This document shows, piece after piece, positions 1 through 7,423 of a DNA stretch of 64,000 nucleotides. The notes under the pieces are model-generated. The model saw only the letters and a list, made by a program, of their open reading frames with translations. It made no database searches and was not told the origin of the DNA. The DNA is taken from NCBI GenBank assembly GCA_045802605.1, contig JBJMQS010000070.1:124001-188000 (forward strand), given 5' to 3'. The position numbers and the translations under genes were made by a program. Source of the stretch: JBJMQS01 sp045802605 (GTDB lineage: Bacteria > Planctomycetota > Planctomycetia > Gemmatales > Gemmataceae). Numbering within the stretch: position 1 is the stretch's first letter; each line of letters starts with the position of its first letter.

Positions 1-39
1 TCTGACTTCTGCAATCTACTTTTATCTTACCTTCGTTGT

Positions 40-453
40 CTACTTCGCTCCGACGAGCTCGTCCTTCTTGGATTCCTGTTTCTGCGTGTAGTTCTTGATC
101 GCGGCCTTGATCGCGTCTTCCGCCAGCACAGAGCAGTGGACCTTCACCGGCGGCAGCGCCAACTCTTCGACAATGGCGGTGTTCTTGATCGCCATCGCTT
201 CGTCGATCGTTTTGCCGCGAAGCCACTCGGTGGCCAAGCTGCTCGAAGCAATGGCGGAGCCGCAGCCGAAGGTCTTGAACCGAGCATCCTCGATCCGGCC
301 CGTGGCCGGGTCAACCTTGATTTGCAGCTTGAGCACGTCACCGCACTCCGGCGCGCCGACCAAGCCAGTGCCGACGTCGGCATCCTTCTGATCGAAGCTG
401 CCGACGTTGCGCGGGTTGTTGTAATGCTCAAGGACTTTATCTGAATACGCCAT
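40..453 (-). CDS. iscU: Fe-S cluster assembly scaffold IscU
   Basis: This 137-residue protein is an IscU/NifU N-terminal-type scaffold on which [2Fe-2S] and [4Fe-4S] clusters are built with sulfur from IscS. It is cytoplasmic. The three conserved cluster/sulfur-accepting cysteines are visible: C37 (PECGD, with the conserved Asp at 39), C64 (FGCGSA) and C107 (HCSVLAED). Residues 100-104 read LPPVK, the motif bound by the HscA chaperone in the ISC system, so an HscA/HscB pair probably exists elsewhere in the genome. It is the last gene of an iscR-iscS-iscU series on the minus strand, 156 nt after the iscS stop; that gap is almost filled by an inverted repeat. Length and motifs are normal for the family. 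Confidence 0.96.
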   Translation of the reverse strand: MAYSDKVLEHYNNPRNVGSFDQKDADVGTGLVGAPECGDVLKLQIKVDPATGRIEDARFKTFGCGSAIASSSLATEWLRGKTIDEAMAIKNTAIVEELALPPVKVHCSVLAEDAIKAAIKNYTQKQESKKDELVGAK

Positions 454-455
454 GG

Positions 456-606
456 CAGTTGTCAGTGGTCAGTTATCAGTGGTCAGTGAAATCCATCGCC
501 GGCCACTAATACTAATTCCACTCCTCCTCATTAACCTTGTTGCGCCCGAGCCAGCTATCCGTGGCCTTGTCTTAACTGACAACTGACCACCGACAACTGA
601 CCACTG
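456..606. repeat. inverted heptamer-repeat element between iscS and iscU
   Basis: Two 33-bp arms (456-488 and 574-606) are built from a repeated CAGTKGT-type heptamer and are inverted relative to each other, matching at 26 of 33 positions. The outer ends sit 2 nt upstream of the iscU start codon and 3 nt past the iscS stop codon, so the element fills the junction. A transcript could fold into a long imperfect hairpin. Similar heptamers are not seen elsewhere in the window. Whether it is a terminator, a processing site or a dispersed repeat cannot be told from sequence alone. Confidence 0.7.
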
Positions 607-609
607 TCC

Positions 610-1830
610 TCAGTGTGCTGCCCACTCGACAGTGGACAGATCCACGCCCGCCTGAGCCATCTCGTAGAGCGGGCTCATCGCTCGTAGTTTCTTGACGGCC
701 GTGATCACGTGATCCGCCGTGAAATCGACCTCTTCCTCGGTATTGAAGCGGCCGAGGCCGAATCGGATCGAGGAGTGGGCCAACTCATCGCCAACGCCGA
801 GGGCCTTCAGCACATAGCTCGGCTCCAAGCTTGCCGAGGTGCAGGCGGAGCCGCTCGATACGGCGATATCTTTCATACCCATCATCATGCCTTCGCCTTC
901 GACGTAGGCGAAGCTCAGATTCAGGTTGCCCGGCAACCGCTCGGTCGGGTGGCCGTTGAGATAGACCTCGGGAAGGGCATCAGTGATTTCCTTGCGGAGC
1001 TTCTCTCGCATTCGCAACATCCGCTGACTCTCGGCCGGCATCTCCTGGCGAGCAATGTCGCACGCCACGGCGAAGCCGACGATATTTTGTACGGCTAAGG
1101 TGCCCGACCGCATGCCGCGCTCGTGGCCGCCACCATCAATGATGGCGTCGAGCCGCACGCGCGGATCCTTCTTGCGAACGTAAAGCGCCCCGATACCCTT
1201 CGGCCCATACATCTTGTGGGCCGACATCGACAGCAAGTCGATGCCCATCGCCTGCACATCCATCGGGATCTTGCCGACGGCCTGCGTCGCATCGGTATGG
1301 AAGAGCACACCCTTCGATTTGCAGACTTTGCCAATCTCAGCGAGCGGCTGCACGGTGCCGATCTCATTGTTGGCAGCCATGATCGTGACCAGGATCGTCT
1401 TGTCGGTGATGGTCTCGGCGATCTGCTGGGCCGACACCCGGCCGTCGCGATCGACCGGCAGATACGTCACTTGGAAGCCATCGCGTTCGAGCCGCTTGCA
1501 TGGATCGATCACCGCTTTGTGTTCGGTGAGTTGGGTAATGATGTGATTACCCTTCTTGCGATACATCGCGGCCGCGCCTTTGATGGCGAGGTTGTTGCTC
1601 TCCGTCGCTCCCGAAGTGAAGATCATCTCCTTGCCGCCTGCGCCGATGATCCGAGCGATCTGATCACGCGCATTCTCCACCGCTTCCTCGGCTTCCCAGC
1701 CGAAGAGATGGTTGCGGCTCGCCGCGTTGCCGAACTTCTCGGTGAAGTATGGCAACATCGCTTCGACCACCCGCGGATCGCACCGCGTGGTCGAATTGTT
1801 GTCGAGATAAATCGGCGTCTTCACTGCCAT
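610..1830 (-). CDS. iscS: Cysteine desulfurase IscS
   Basis: A 406-residue class V PLP-dependent aminotransferase-fold enzyme that converts L-cysteine to L-alanine and transfers sulfane sulfur to IscU. PLP-binding Lys206 is in SAHKMYGPKG, His105 in TEHKAVIDP stacks on PLP, and the mobile-loop catalytic Cys330 lies in SSGSACTSAS; that loop type is IscS/NifS rather than SufS. The start at 1830 (MAVKTPIYLD) is preferred: it lies 7 nt after the iscR stop and has GGAG about 10 nt upstream. An in-frame start at 1854 would add eight residues and overlap iscR by 17 nt. Together with iscR and iscU it forms a short ISC operon. Confidence 0.96.
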   Translation of the reverse strand: MAVKTPIYLDNNSTTRCDPRVVEAMLPYFTEKFGNAASRNHLFGWEAEEAVENARDQIARIIGAGGKEMIFTSGATESNNLAIKGAAAMYRKKGNHIITQLTEHKAVIDPCKRLERDGFQVTYLPVDRDGRVSAQQIAETITDKTILVTIMAANNEIGTVQPLAEIGKVCKSKGVLFHTDATQAVGKIPMDVQAMGIDLLSMSAHKMYGPKGIGALYVRKKDPRVRLDAIIDGGGHERGMRSGTLAVQNIVGFAVACDIARQEMPAESQRMLRMREKLRKEITDALPEVYLNGHPTERLPGNLNLSFAYVEGEGMMMGMKDIAVSSGSACTSASLEPSYVLKALGVGDELAHSSIRFGLGRFNTEEEVDFTADHVITAVKKLRAMSPLYEMAQAGVDLSTVEWAAH

Positions 1831-1837
1831 CAGATGC

Positions 1838-2350
1838 TCACTCCGTTGCGACAATTTCAGATTTCAGATTGCAGAAGTCAGAATGAAAACTCGTCGGCTC
1901 AGGCTGCGGCCGCGGTTTGTAATCTGCGATCTGCAATCTGATTTCTCCATTCGCCCCAAACAAATCCGCCAGCGTCACGCCCCGCAACACATCGATGATT
2001 CGGCCATGCACCGTGGCGATCGGGCCCCGCATAGTACAGGAGCCAAAGACCGCACAATCGGCCCCGTCGGCGTGGTTGCACTCAGCTAACCGGAAAGACT
2101 CATCCAATGTCTCAATGAGATCGGCCAGCGTCTGCCGGCTCGCTCCTGGGGCCAAAGCGTAGCCGCCTTTTACCCCGCGGTGGCTCGTCACAAAGCCTTT
2201 GTAGCAAAGCTCTTTGAGGATATTGGCCACAAACCCTCGGCTCAGCCCAAAACGCTCGGCAATGGCTCGTGCCGCCCCGCCAGCCGGGTGCTCGTGCAGA
2301 TGCGAGAGCACCAGAATCGCGTAATCCACTTTCCGGTTGAGCAGGGCCAT
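1838..2350 (-). CDS. iscR: Rrf2-family Fe-S regulator, IscR-like
   Basis: A 170-residue Rrf2 winged-helix regulator, probably the Fe-S sensing repressor of the downstream iscS-iscU genes. The helix-turn-helix spans about residues 25-65 (AIAERFGLSRGFVANILKEL). Three cysteines that could hold a cluster are C91, C99 and C105, spaced C-x7-C-x5-C; E. coli IscR has C-x5-C-x5-C, so the first gap is two residues longer. Residues from about 136 to the end are not family-like: they are encoded by an inverted-repeat element (1855-1945) and read as IADYK and DFCNLKSEI strings. The native domain probably ended near residue 135 (FGANGEI). No operator was identified upstream. Confidence 0.88.
   Translation of the reverse strand: MALLNRKVDYAILVLSHLHEHPAGGAARAIAERFGLSRGFVANILKELCYKGFVTSHRGVKGGYALAPGASRQTLADLIETLDESFRLAECNHADGADCAVFGSCTMRGPIATVHGRIIDVLRGVTLADLFGANGEIRLQIADYKPRPQPEPTSFHSDFCNLKSEIVATE
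1855..1945. repeat. degenerate CAGATT-type inverted repeat inside the iscR 3' end
   Basis: The left arm (about 1855-1880) is a run of TTTCAGATT/GCAGAAGTCAGA words; the right arm (about 1920-1945) is the complementary series AATCTGCGATCTGCAATCTG. They flank a GC-rich core. The same vocabulary (TCTGACTTCTGCAATCT) occurs at positions 1-17 at the window edge, just downstream of iscU, so the unit is present at least in part twice. The whole element is translated as the C-terminal tail of the IscR-like protein. Confidence 0.65.
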
Positions 2351-2447
2351 TTTCGCAGGCTTTCCCGAAATCGTAGCGTTGCACTTCTATTTTAAGGGGT
2401 GGGGGTGAGAAATGGCAAGGACGGAATGGAATTCCAGGTCACGGTGT

Positions 2448-2744
2448 TTAGGCCCGGCTCCGCCATGCCTGCGGATCGCGGCTGCCGTGCATAAGGGCAA
2501 GTACTTCAATCCACTCATTCAATACGCGGTAATAGAGAACAAAGGGGAATTTTCGCAATTTCGCGGGCCGGACGCCTCGGAACAAGGCCGCGTACATTTC
2601 CGGCATTGTTTCGATGCGATCAATTAGTTCTTCGACTACGTCGGCAAATTGGTCGCCCAGACCGGATAACTCACGCTCGTACCAATCCCGTGCGGCCACA
2701 AGATCACTTAGAGCCTCCGGGCGATACACGATCGGCAGTTTCAC
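2448..2744 (-). CDS. RelE/ParE-family toxin
   Basis: A 98-residue protein of the RelE/ParE plasmid-stabilisation fold. It has the typical N-terminal opening (YRPEALSDLVAARDWYE), a central helix pair, and a C-terminal beta segment with FPFVLYYRV and ALMHGSRDPQAW. ParE members poison gyrase and RelE members cut mRNA at the ribosome; sequence does not decide between them. The start codon is GTG (2742-2744) and overlaps the antitoxin stop as GTGA, so the two genes are translationally coupled. It is the second gene of the pair, the usual order for this class. Confidence 0.85.
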   Translation of the reverse strand: MKLPIVYRPEALSDLVAARDWYERELSGLGDQFADVVEELIDRIETMPEMYAALFRGVRPAKLRKFPFVLYYRVLNEWIEVLALMHGSRDPQAWRSRA

Positions 2745-2968
2745 GGTTTTTGCCGCAGACGAGCTTTGACTTGTTTCCAGGGAATGCCTTGATCAGGATG
2801 AGCATCAGCAGAGTCGAGCCGCCGCTCCAATTCCTGGCGGTGCCACTCGGGAATATTCGTTGCGATGTCCTGGGCTGGGATGCTATCCCAAAGCTCGCCG
2901 ATAAGTTCCAGACGTTGTGAGATAGTTAAGCGTTCTATTTCAAATTCGGGTACAGTTAGCGACATCAC
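2741..2968 (-). CDS. Putative addiction-module antitoxin component
   Basis: A 75-residue protein of the short addiction-module component family that accompanies RelE/ParE toxins. The family-typical N-terminal helix is present (LTISQRLELIGELWDSIP, about residues 14-31), followed by an acidic/polar segment and a basic C-terminus with a PWKQVKARL-type ending. It is expected to bind and neutralise the toxin encoded immediately downstream and to repress the pair. It overlaps the toxin by 4 nt. The start could be either of the first two Met codons. The cassette sits between the isc genes and an oppositely oriented aldehyde dehydrogenase. Confidence 0.82.
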   Translation of the reverse strand: MMSLTVPEFEIERLTISQRLELIGELWDSIPAQDIATNIPEWHRQELERRLDSADAHPDQGIPWKQVKARLRQKP

Positions 2969-3144
2969 GCGACCTCACTCAACATTAATCTAAACGACAC
3001 CTCCTCAAAATGGAAGTTGCCCGCATCGCTTTGTCGAACAACTGTCAAATCATCGGTCGTTTATTCCATCTCCCTCCTTGAGGATGATGAACCACTGAAA
3101 CAGAATTTTGTGTTCAGCCCTTCGGCCCCACCTAATTTATTCTT

Positions 3145-4596
3145 ATGGATACTTCTCTCGAAACCCGCCTGTTCATCAACGGCCAGTGGCTCCCGGCCGC
3201 GTCCGGGGCGATGATCAAGGTCACCAACCCCGCGACCGAGGAAGCGGTCGCTTCAGTTGCTCTCGCTGGCCGCGACGATATTCGTCGGGCGTTCGACGCG
3301 GCGGCGGGGGCATTCCCGGCTTGGTCGAAAACGACGGCCTATCAGAGGGCGAGCGTCCTCAAGAAGACGGCCGACCTGATGCGGCAGCGAGCCGACATCA
3401 TCGCCCGCACCATGACGCAAGAGCAAGGCAAGCCGGTCGTCGAGGCGAGGGCCGAGGTGCTGCACTCGGCCGACACGTTTGAGTGGTTCGCGGAGGAAGG
3501 AAAGCGGGCCTACGGACAGGTGATCCCCAATTCGGTCGCGCAGAAACGGCATCTCACGATCAAGCACCCTGTTGGCGTCGTGGCCGCGATCAGTCCTTGG
3601 AACTTCCCGATCACTCTGCAATCGCGCAAGCTCGCCCCGGCGCTCGCGGCTGGGTGCACGGTCGTCAGCAAGCCGGCCCATCAGACGCCGTTAAGTTTGA
3701 TCCAGACCTTTCAATGCTTGCAGGACGCGGGGCTGCCGCCGGGCGTCGGGAATTGCGTGGTTGCGAAGGCTGAGGATTTTTCGGACGAATTCTTCGCCCA
3801 CCCAGCCGTGCGCAAGTTGAGCTTCACCGGCTCAACCGCCGTGGGCAAGATGCTCATGAAGCGTGCGGCCGATCGAATGATCCGAGTCAGTCTCGAACTG
3901 GGTGGCCATGCGCCATTTATCGTGCTGCCGGATGCCGACCCGGAAGCCGTGGCCAAGGCGGCAGTCGTGGGCAAGTTTCGCAACAACGGGCAAGTGTGCA
4001 TCTCGCCGAGCCGGTTTTTCGTTCACTCCGACTTGCGCAAAAAATTCACGGAGGCCGCCGTTGAGGCGACCAAAGCCCTGAAGCTAGGCAATGGTCTGGA
4101 ATCCGGCGTGGAAATCGGGCCGATGATCGATGAAAGCCGGCTGACAGCGACCACAACAATTGTCGATGACGCCAAATCGAAAGGTGCCCGTGTATTGACC
4201 GGTGGCCGGCGTAGTGCACATTTCCGCAAAGGTTTTTTCTTCGAACCGACCGTGTTAGCCGACGTCCGCGACGATGCGACGCTCTTGACCGATGAGCCAT
4301 TCGCGCCGGTGATGCCGGTGCTCGATTTTCAGAAACTGGACGAGGTGATCGAGCGAGCCAATGCGACGCGCTATGGCTTGGCGGCATACGCATTCACCAA
4401 TGACCTGACCGCCATGTGGAAGCTGGCCGAGGGTTTAGAGGCCGGCATCATCGGTATCAATGACCCGGTGCCCTCAACACCCCAATGTCCGTTCGGCGGA
4501 ATGAAGGAATCGGGGTTGGGCCGCGAGTTGGGCCATGAGGGCCTCGAAGCATATTTGGAGACCAAATTCATTGCGTTGAAACTGCGCGATGGGTGA
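3145..4596 (+). CDS. NAD(P)-dependent aldehyde dehydrogenase, succinate-semialdehyde dehydrogenase-like
   Basis: A full-length 483-residue aldehyde dehydrogenase. Catalytic Cys285 lies in NNGQVCISPSR, the general base Glu251 in LELGGHAPF, oxyanion Asn153 in PWNFP, and cofactor-contacting Lys176 in VVSKPAHQTP. The ELGGHAPFIV and QVC-x-SPSRF context resembles the GabD (succinate-semialdehyde dehydrogenase) branch, but substrate choice cannot be settled here. The C-terminal ESGLGRELGHEGLEAYLETK is typical of the family. No clear Shine-Dalgarno precedes the ATG. A glycosyltransferase follows after 12 nt on the same strand. Confidence 0.93.
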   Translation: MDTSLETRLFINGQWLPAASGAMIKVTNPATEEAVASVALAGRDDIRRAFDAAAGAFPAWSKTTAYQRASVLKKTADLMRQRADIIARTMTQEQGKPVVEARAEVLHSADTFEWFAEEGKRAYGQVIPNSVAQKRHLTIKHPVGVVAAISPWNFPITLQSRKLAPALAAGCTVVSKPAHQTPLSLIQTFQCLQDAGLPPGVGNCVVAKAEDFSDEFFAHPAVRKLSFTGSTAVGKMLMKRAADRMIRVSLELGGHAPFIVLPDADPEAVAKAAVVGKFRNNGQVCISPSRFFVHSDLRKKFTEAAVEATKALKLGNGLESGVEIGPMIDESRLTATTTIVDDAKSKGARVLTGGRRSAHFRKGFFFEPTVLADVRDDATLLTDEPFAPVMPVLDFQKLDEVIERANATRYGLAAYAFTNDLTAMWKLAEGLEAGIIGINDPVPSTPQCPFGGMKESGLGRELGHEGLEAYLETKFIALKLRDG

Positions 4597-4608
4597 GCGG
4601 GAGCCCTG

Positions 4609-5451
4609 ATGTTTTTGACGGTGATCATCGCTTCGAAAGGTCGGCCTGCCATTCTTGCGGAAACGATCCGCAATCTCCACGGTCAAATCCAGCCCGCGGA
4701 TGAAGTAATTGTTTCGGTCACTGGGCGGGAGGACTTGCCTGCGCAAATGCCGGTTAACGTGCGGATTCTAACGGGGCCGCCGGGCTCGAGTCGGCAACGC
4801 AATTTGGCTGTTGTGGAAGCCAGTCCCGCGAGCGATGTCATGGTATTTATGGATGACGACATCGCGCTTGCGCCGGACTACTTCGCCAAGGTCCGTGAAG
4901 TGTTTCAAACGATGCCGGATGTCGTAGCATTTTCGCCGACCGTGCTGCACGACGGCGATATTTCGCGCAAGGAAGCGGAGAAAATTGTATCTTCGCTTCC
5001 GCCGGTAGCGATTGAGTACCGCGACATCCGTGGCATTTACGGCGCAATCAATGTCCGCTCAGCGATTGCGAGGCAAGTGACATTCGATGAGCGACTCGCG
5101 CTCTACGGGTGGCTCGAGGACGCCGACTGGGCGGCACGATGCCAGGCGTTCGGGCGAATCGGCGCGGTCGCGAGTTGCCGATTGGTTCATCTCAAAGCCG
5201 GCGGCTCTGAAGGTGGAGGCGCGCGATTCGGGTTCAGTCAAATCATGAACCCCACCTATTTGTGGCGCAAAGGTTCAATCACCTCGTTCGGCGAAGTGCT
5301 TCGCAATCACTGGCTGCCCTGCGTTGTCGGAAACCTCTTGCGCATTCATCGACCTCCGAGGCGAAAGCGACTTAAGGGGAATCTAATCGCGCTGGCCAAA
5401 ATCATTCGTGGCCGCGTCGTCCCCGAGGATGTTGCCAAAGTGAGACCTTGA
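4609..5451 (+). CDS. Family 2 glycosyltransferase
   Basis: A 280-residue GT-A fold glycosyltransferase. It opens with a nucleotide-sugar binding strand (TVIIASKGRPAILAETIRNL) and carries the metal-binding acidic motif FMDDDIAL at about residues 82-89. A second acidic site, GWLEDADWAARC, near residue 165-177 probably includes the catalytic base. The C-terminus is basic and may sit at the membrane. It is likely to transfer a sugar to a lipid or polysaccharide acceptor, which is not identifiable. A GGGAG ribosome-binding site precedes the ATG. It converges with the FkbM methyltransferase gene; only 2 nt separate the two stop codons. Confidence 0.88.
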   Translation: MFLTVIIASKGRPAILAETIRNLHGQIQPADEVIVSVTGREDLPAQMPVNVRILTGPPGSSRQRNLAVVEASPASDVMVFMDDDIALAPDYFAKVREVFQTMPDVVAFSPTVLHDGDISRKEAEKIVSSLPPVAIEYRDIRGIYGAINVRSAIARQVTFDERLALYGWLEDADWAARCQAFGRIGAVASCRLVHLKAGGSEGGGARFGFSQIMNPTYLWRKGSITSFGEVLRNHWLPCVVGNLLRIHRPPRRKRLKGNLIALAKIIRGRVVPEDVAKVRP

Positions 5452-5453
5452 GG

Positions 5454-6248
5454 TCATTTCCCGTCGAGGGTCGCGAGCCAATCCAGGTCTTTGTCGGGAT
5501 CGCCCAACGGCGTGACTTGGAATCCGAATTGTTTGAGAAGCTCGCGCGATTTCGCCGGCTCAAGGCCGAGCTGTTTGCTGCGCGATTTGTTTTCTTCAAA
5601 GATGATTTGGCGAATGAGCCGGCGCTCGAAAAGCCGAGTGCAGCCCTCCAACACCCAAGGCTCCGCGCCCTCGACATCGATCTTGAGTAGCTCGATCGGT
5701 TCGTTGAGGATCTCATCGACGCGCACTACATCGACCAGCATGGTATTGGCTGTCTTGGTTTTCGCGAGGCCCCCCCAGCCATGCTCATCGGCGGGGCCAA
5801 CCTCGAACGGAAGCTGTCCTGCTTGCGCGCCGGCGGCGAGCTGATAGGTCTTCACTCGGTTCGAAAAACCGTTCCGCTCGAGGTTGCGAAGAAATAGTGG
5901 GTACACTCGTGGTGATGCCTCGAAGGCATAACCTTTGTTTTCGGGATGAGCGGCGGCCCAGAGTAAGCTGTAGTAACCGAGATTGGCCCCCACATCGACA
6001 AACGTGCCGCCCTGCCGGGCGATTTTCATGACTCGTTCGGTAATCCGTCGTTCCCATAGCCCGGTATAAGCAATGCAGCCTGAAACCACGTCACCCGGGA
6101 CGAGGTCCATGCTCACCTGTGGCGCGTACGCCAGCTTGGCGTTGCGGTAAAGCTCCGGCCGGCTCGCCGCGGAAGACCGATAGAGCCGCATCCAGAGCGC
6201 GGCGCGAAACTTCTTGGGCGTCAGCCGCAGCAGCAACGGCCGACTCAT
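5454..6248 (-). CDS. FkbM-family SAM-dependent methyltransferase
   Basis: A 264-residue methyltransferase. The SAM-binding motif I is FVDVGANLGYYSLLWAA (about residues 87-103) and the FkbM signature LLKIDVEGAEPWVLEG occurs near residues 186-201. FkbM enzymes usually O-methylate sugars or secondary metabolites. It overlaps the upstream aminotransferase gene by 4 nt (ATGA) and is the last gene of a coupled minus-strand operon reaching back to 13358. A cell-surface glycan substrate is an inference from the envelope-related upstream genes, not shown by sequence. Confidence 0.88.
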   Translation of the reverse strand: MSRPLLLRLTPKKFRAALWMRLYRSSAASRPELYRNAKLAYAPQVSMDLVPGDVVSGCIAYTGLWERRITERVMKIARQGGTFVDVGANLGYYSLLWAAAHPENKGYAFEASPRVYPLFLRNLERNGFSNRVKTYQLAAGAQAGQLPFEVGPADEHGWGGLAKTKTANTMLVDVVRVDEILNEPIELLKIDVEGAEPWVLEGCTRLFERRLIRQIIFEENKSRSKQLGLEPAKSRELLKQFGFQVTPLGDPDKDLDWLATLDGK

Positions 6249-7411
6249 GGTGCCTTCCCGGATTTGAGTCGCTGCAACCGTTTGCCCGCCTCGTGCAGCG
6301 TCTCGTCACGCTTCGCCCACATGAATCGCACTTTGGTGCGGCCACGCTCGGTCGGGTGGTAAAAGCTCGATCCCGGCACGCCGGCGACACCGATTTCTTT
6401 CACGAGCCAATTCACGAATTCGACGTCATGCGTGCCGCCGAGTTTGGAAATGTCCGTCATCACGTAATAGGCGCCGTCGGGATCGTGAAATTCGAAGCCG
6501 GCTTCGCGCAAATAGCCCAGCAGGATGCCGCGGCGGCGACGATAGTCGTCACACAGTTTCGTGTAGTATTCGCGCGGCAAGGAGTAAGCCACCGTGGCGG
6601 CGACTTGCAATGGATGCGGCGCACCTACTGTGAGAAAATCGTGCACCTTGCGGATCGCACCAGTGATTTCCGGCGCTGCCAAGCAGTATCCAAGTCGCCA
6701 GCCGGTGCAACTGAAGGTTTTCGACAGACCACTGATTGTGATCGTTCGCTCGGCCATCCCCGGCAGCGTCGCCAGGCTGATATGGGGCGTGTCGTTGTAA
6801 ATGATGTGTTCGTAGATCTCATCCGTGATGGCGTAGCAATCGAATTCTTGGCAAAGCTCGGCAATTAGCTCCAGCTCTTTGCGAGTGAAGACTTTGCCAG
6901 TCGGATTGTTCGGCGTGTTGACGATGATCGCGCGGGTGTTTTTCGAGAATGCTCGCCGCAACTCCGCTTGATCGATCGTCCAATCCTGCGGATGGAGATC
7001 GACCCAGACAGGTTTCGCCCCCGAGAGTTGTGCGTCGGGGCCGTAATTCTCGTAGTAGGGCTGAAAGATCACCACCTCGTCGCCGGGATTCACGATCGCC
7101 AGCATCGCCGCGATCATGCACTCGGTGGCACCGCAGCAGACCGTCACGTTAGCGTCGGCTTCGCAGTCGATGCCGTTGAATGATTGGGCCTTCGCCGCGA
7201 TGGCTTTACGCAATCCGGTCGTTCCCCATGTCACGGCATATTGGTTAAACCCATCGGAGACGGCTTGCTTCGCCGCTTCGATCATCTCTTCCGGAGGATC
7301 GAAATCGGGCATGCCCTGCCCGAGGTTGACCGCGCCGTGCTTCATCGCCAAGCGGCTGGTATCTCGGATGACAGATTCTGTGAAATCGCGAACGCGGTCG
7401 GCGAGTCGCAT
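6245..7411 (-). CDS. Class I/II PLP-dependent aminotransferase
   Basis: A 388-residue fold-type I aminotransferase. It shows the glycine-rich N-terminal region (NLGQGMPDFDPPEEMIEAA), the NTPNNPTGKVF motif that contacts PLP, the DEIYEHIIYND segment, and the PLP lysine in SGLSKTFSCTGWRLGY, with a C-terminal VRFMW arginine for the substrate carboxylate. The closest recognisable group is the kynurenine/methionine/aspartate aminotransferase-like set, so the substrate is open. It starts 12 nt after the prenyltransferase-repeat gene and overlaps the FkbM gene by 4 nt. Confidence 0.92.
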   Translation of the reverse strand: MRLADRVRDFTESVIRDTSRLAMKHGAVNLGQGMPDFDPPEEMIEAAKQAVSDGFNQYAVTWGTTGLRKAIAAKAQSFNGIDCEADANVTVCCGATECMIAAMLAIVNPGDEVVIFQPYYENYGPDAQLSGAKPVWVDLHPQDWTIDQAELRRAFSKNTRAIIVNTPNNPTGKVFTRKELELIAELCQEFDCYAITDEIYEHIIYNDTPHISLATLPGMAERTITISGLSKTFSCTGWRLGYCLAAPEITGAIRKVHDFLTVGAPHPLQVAATVAYSLPREYYTKLCDDYRRRRGILLGYLREAGFEFHDPDGAYYVMTDISKLGGTHDVEFVNWLVKEIGVAGVPGSSFYHPTERGRTKVRFMWAKRDETLHEAGKRLQRLKSGKAP

Positions 7412-7423
7412 CAGTCAATCCAC

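Noticed and set aside
5444..5455. GACCTTGAGGTC palindrome spanning the two convergent stop codons
   Set aside because: Only 4-5 bp per arm and made partly of the stop codons themselves; likely chance.
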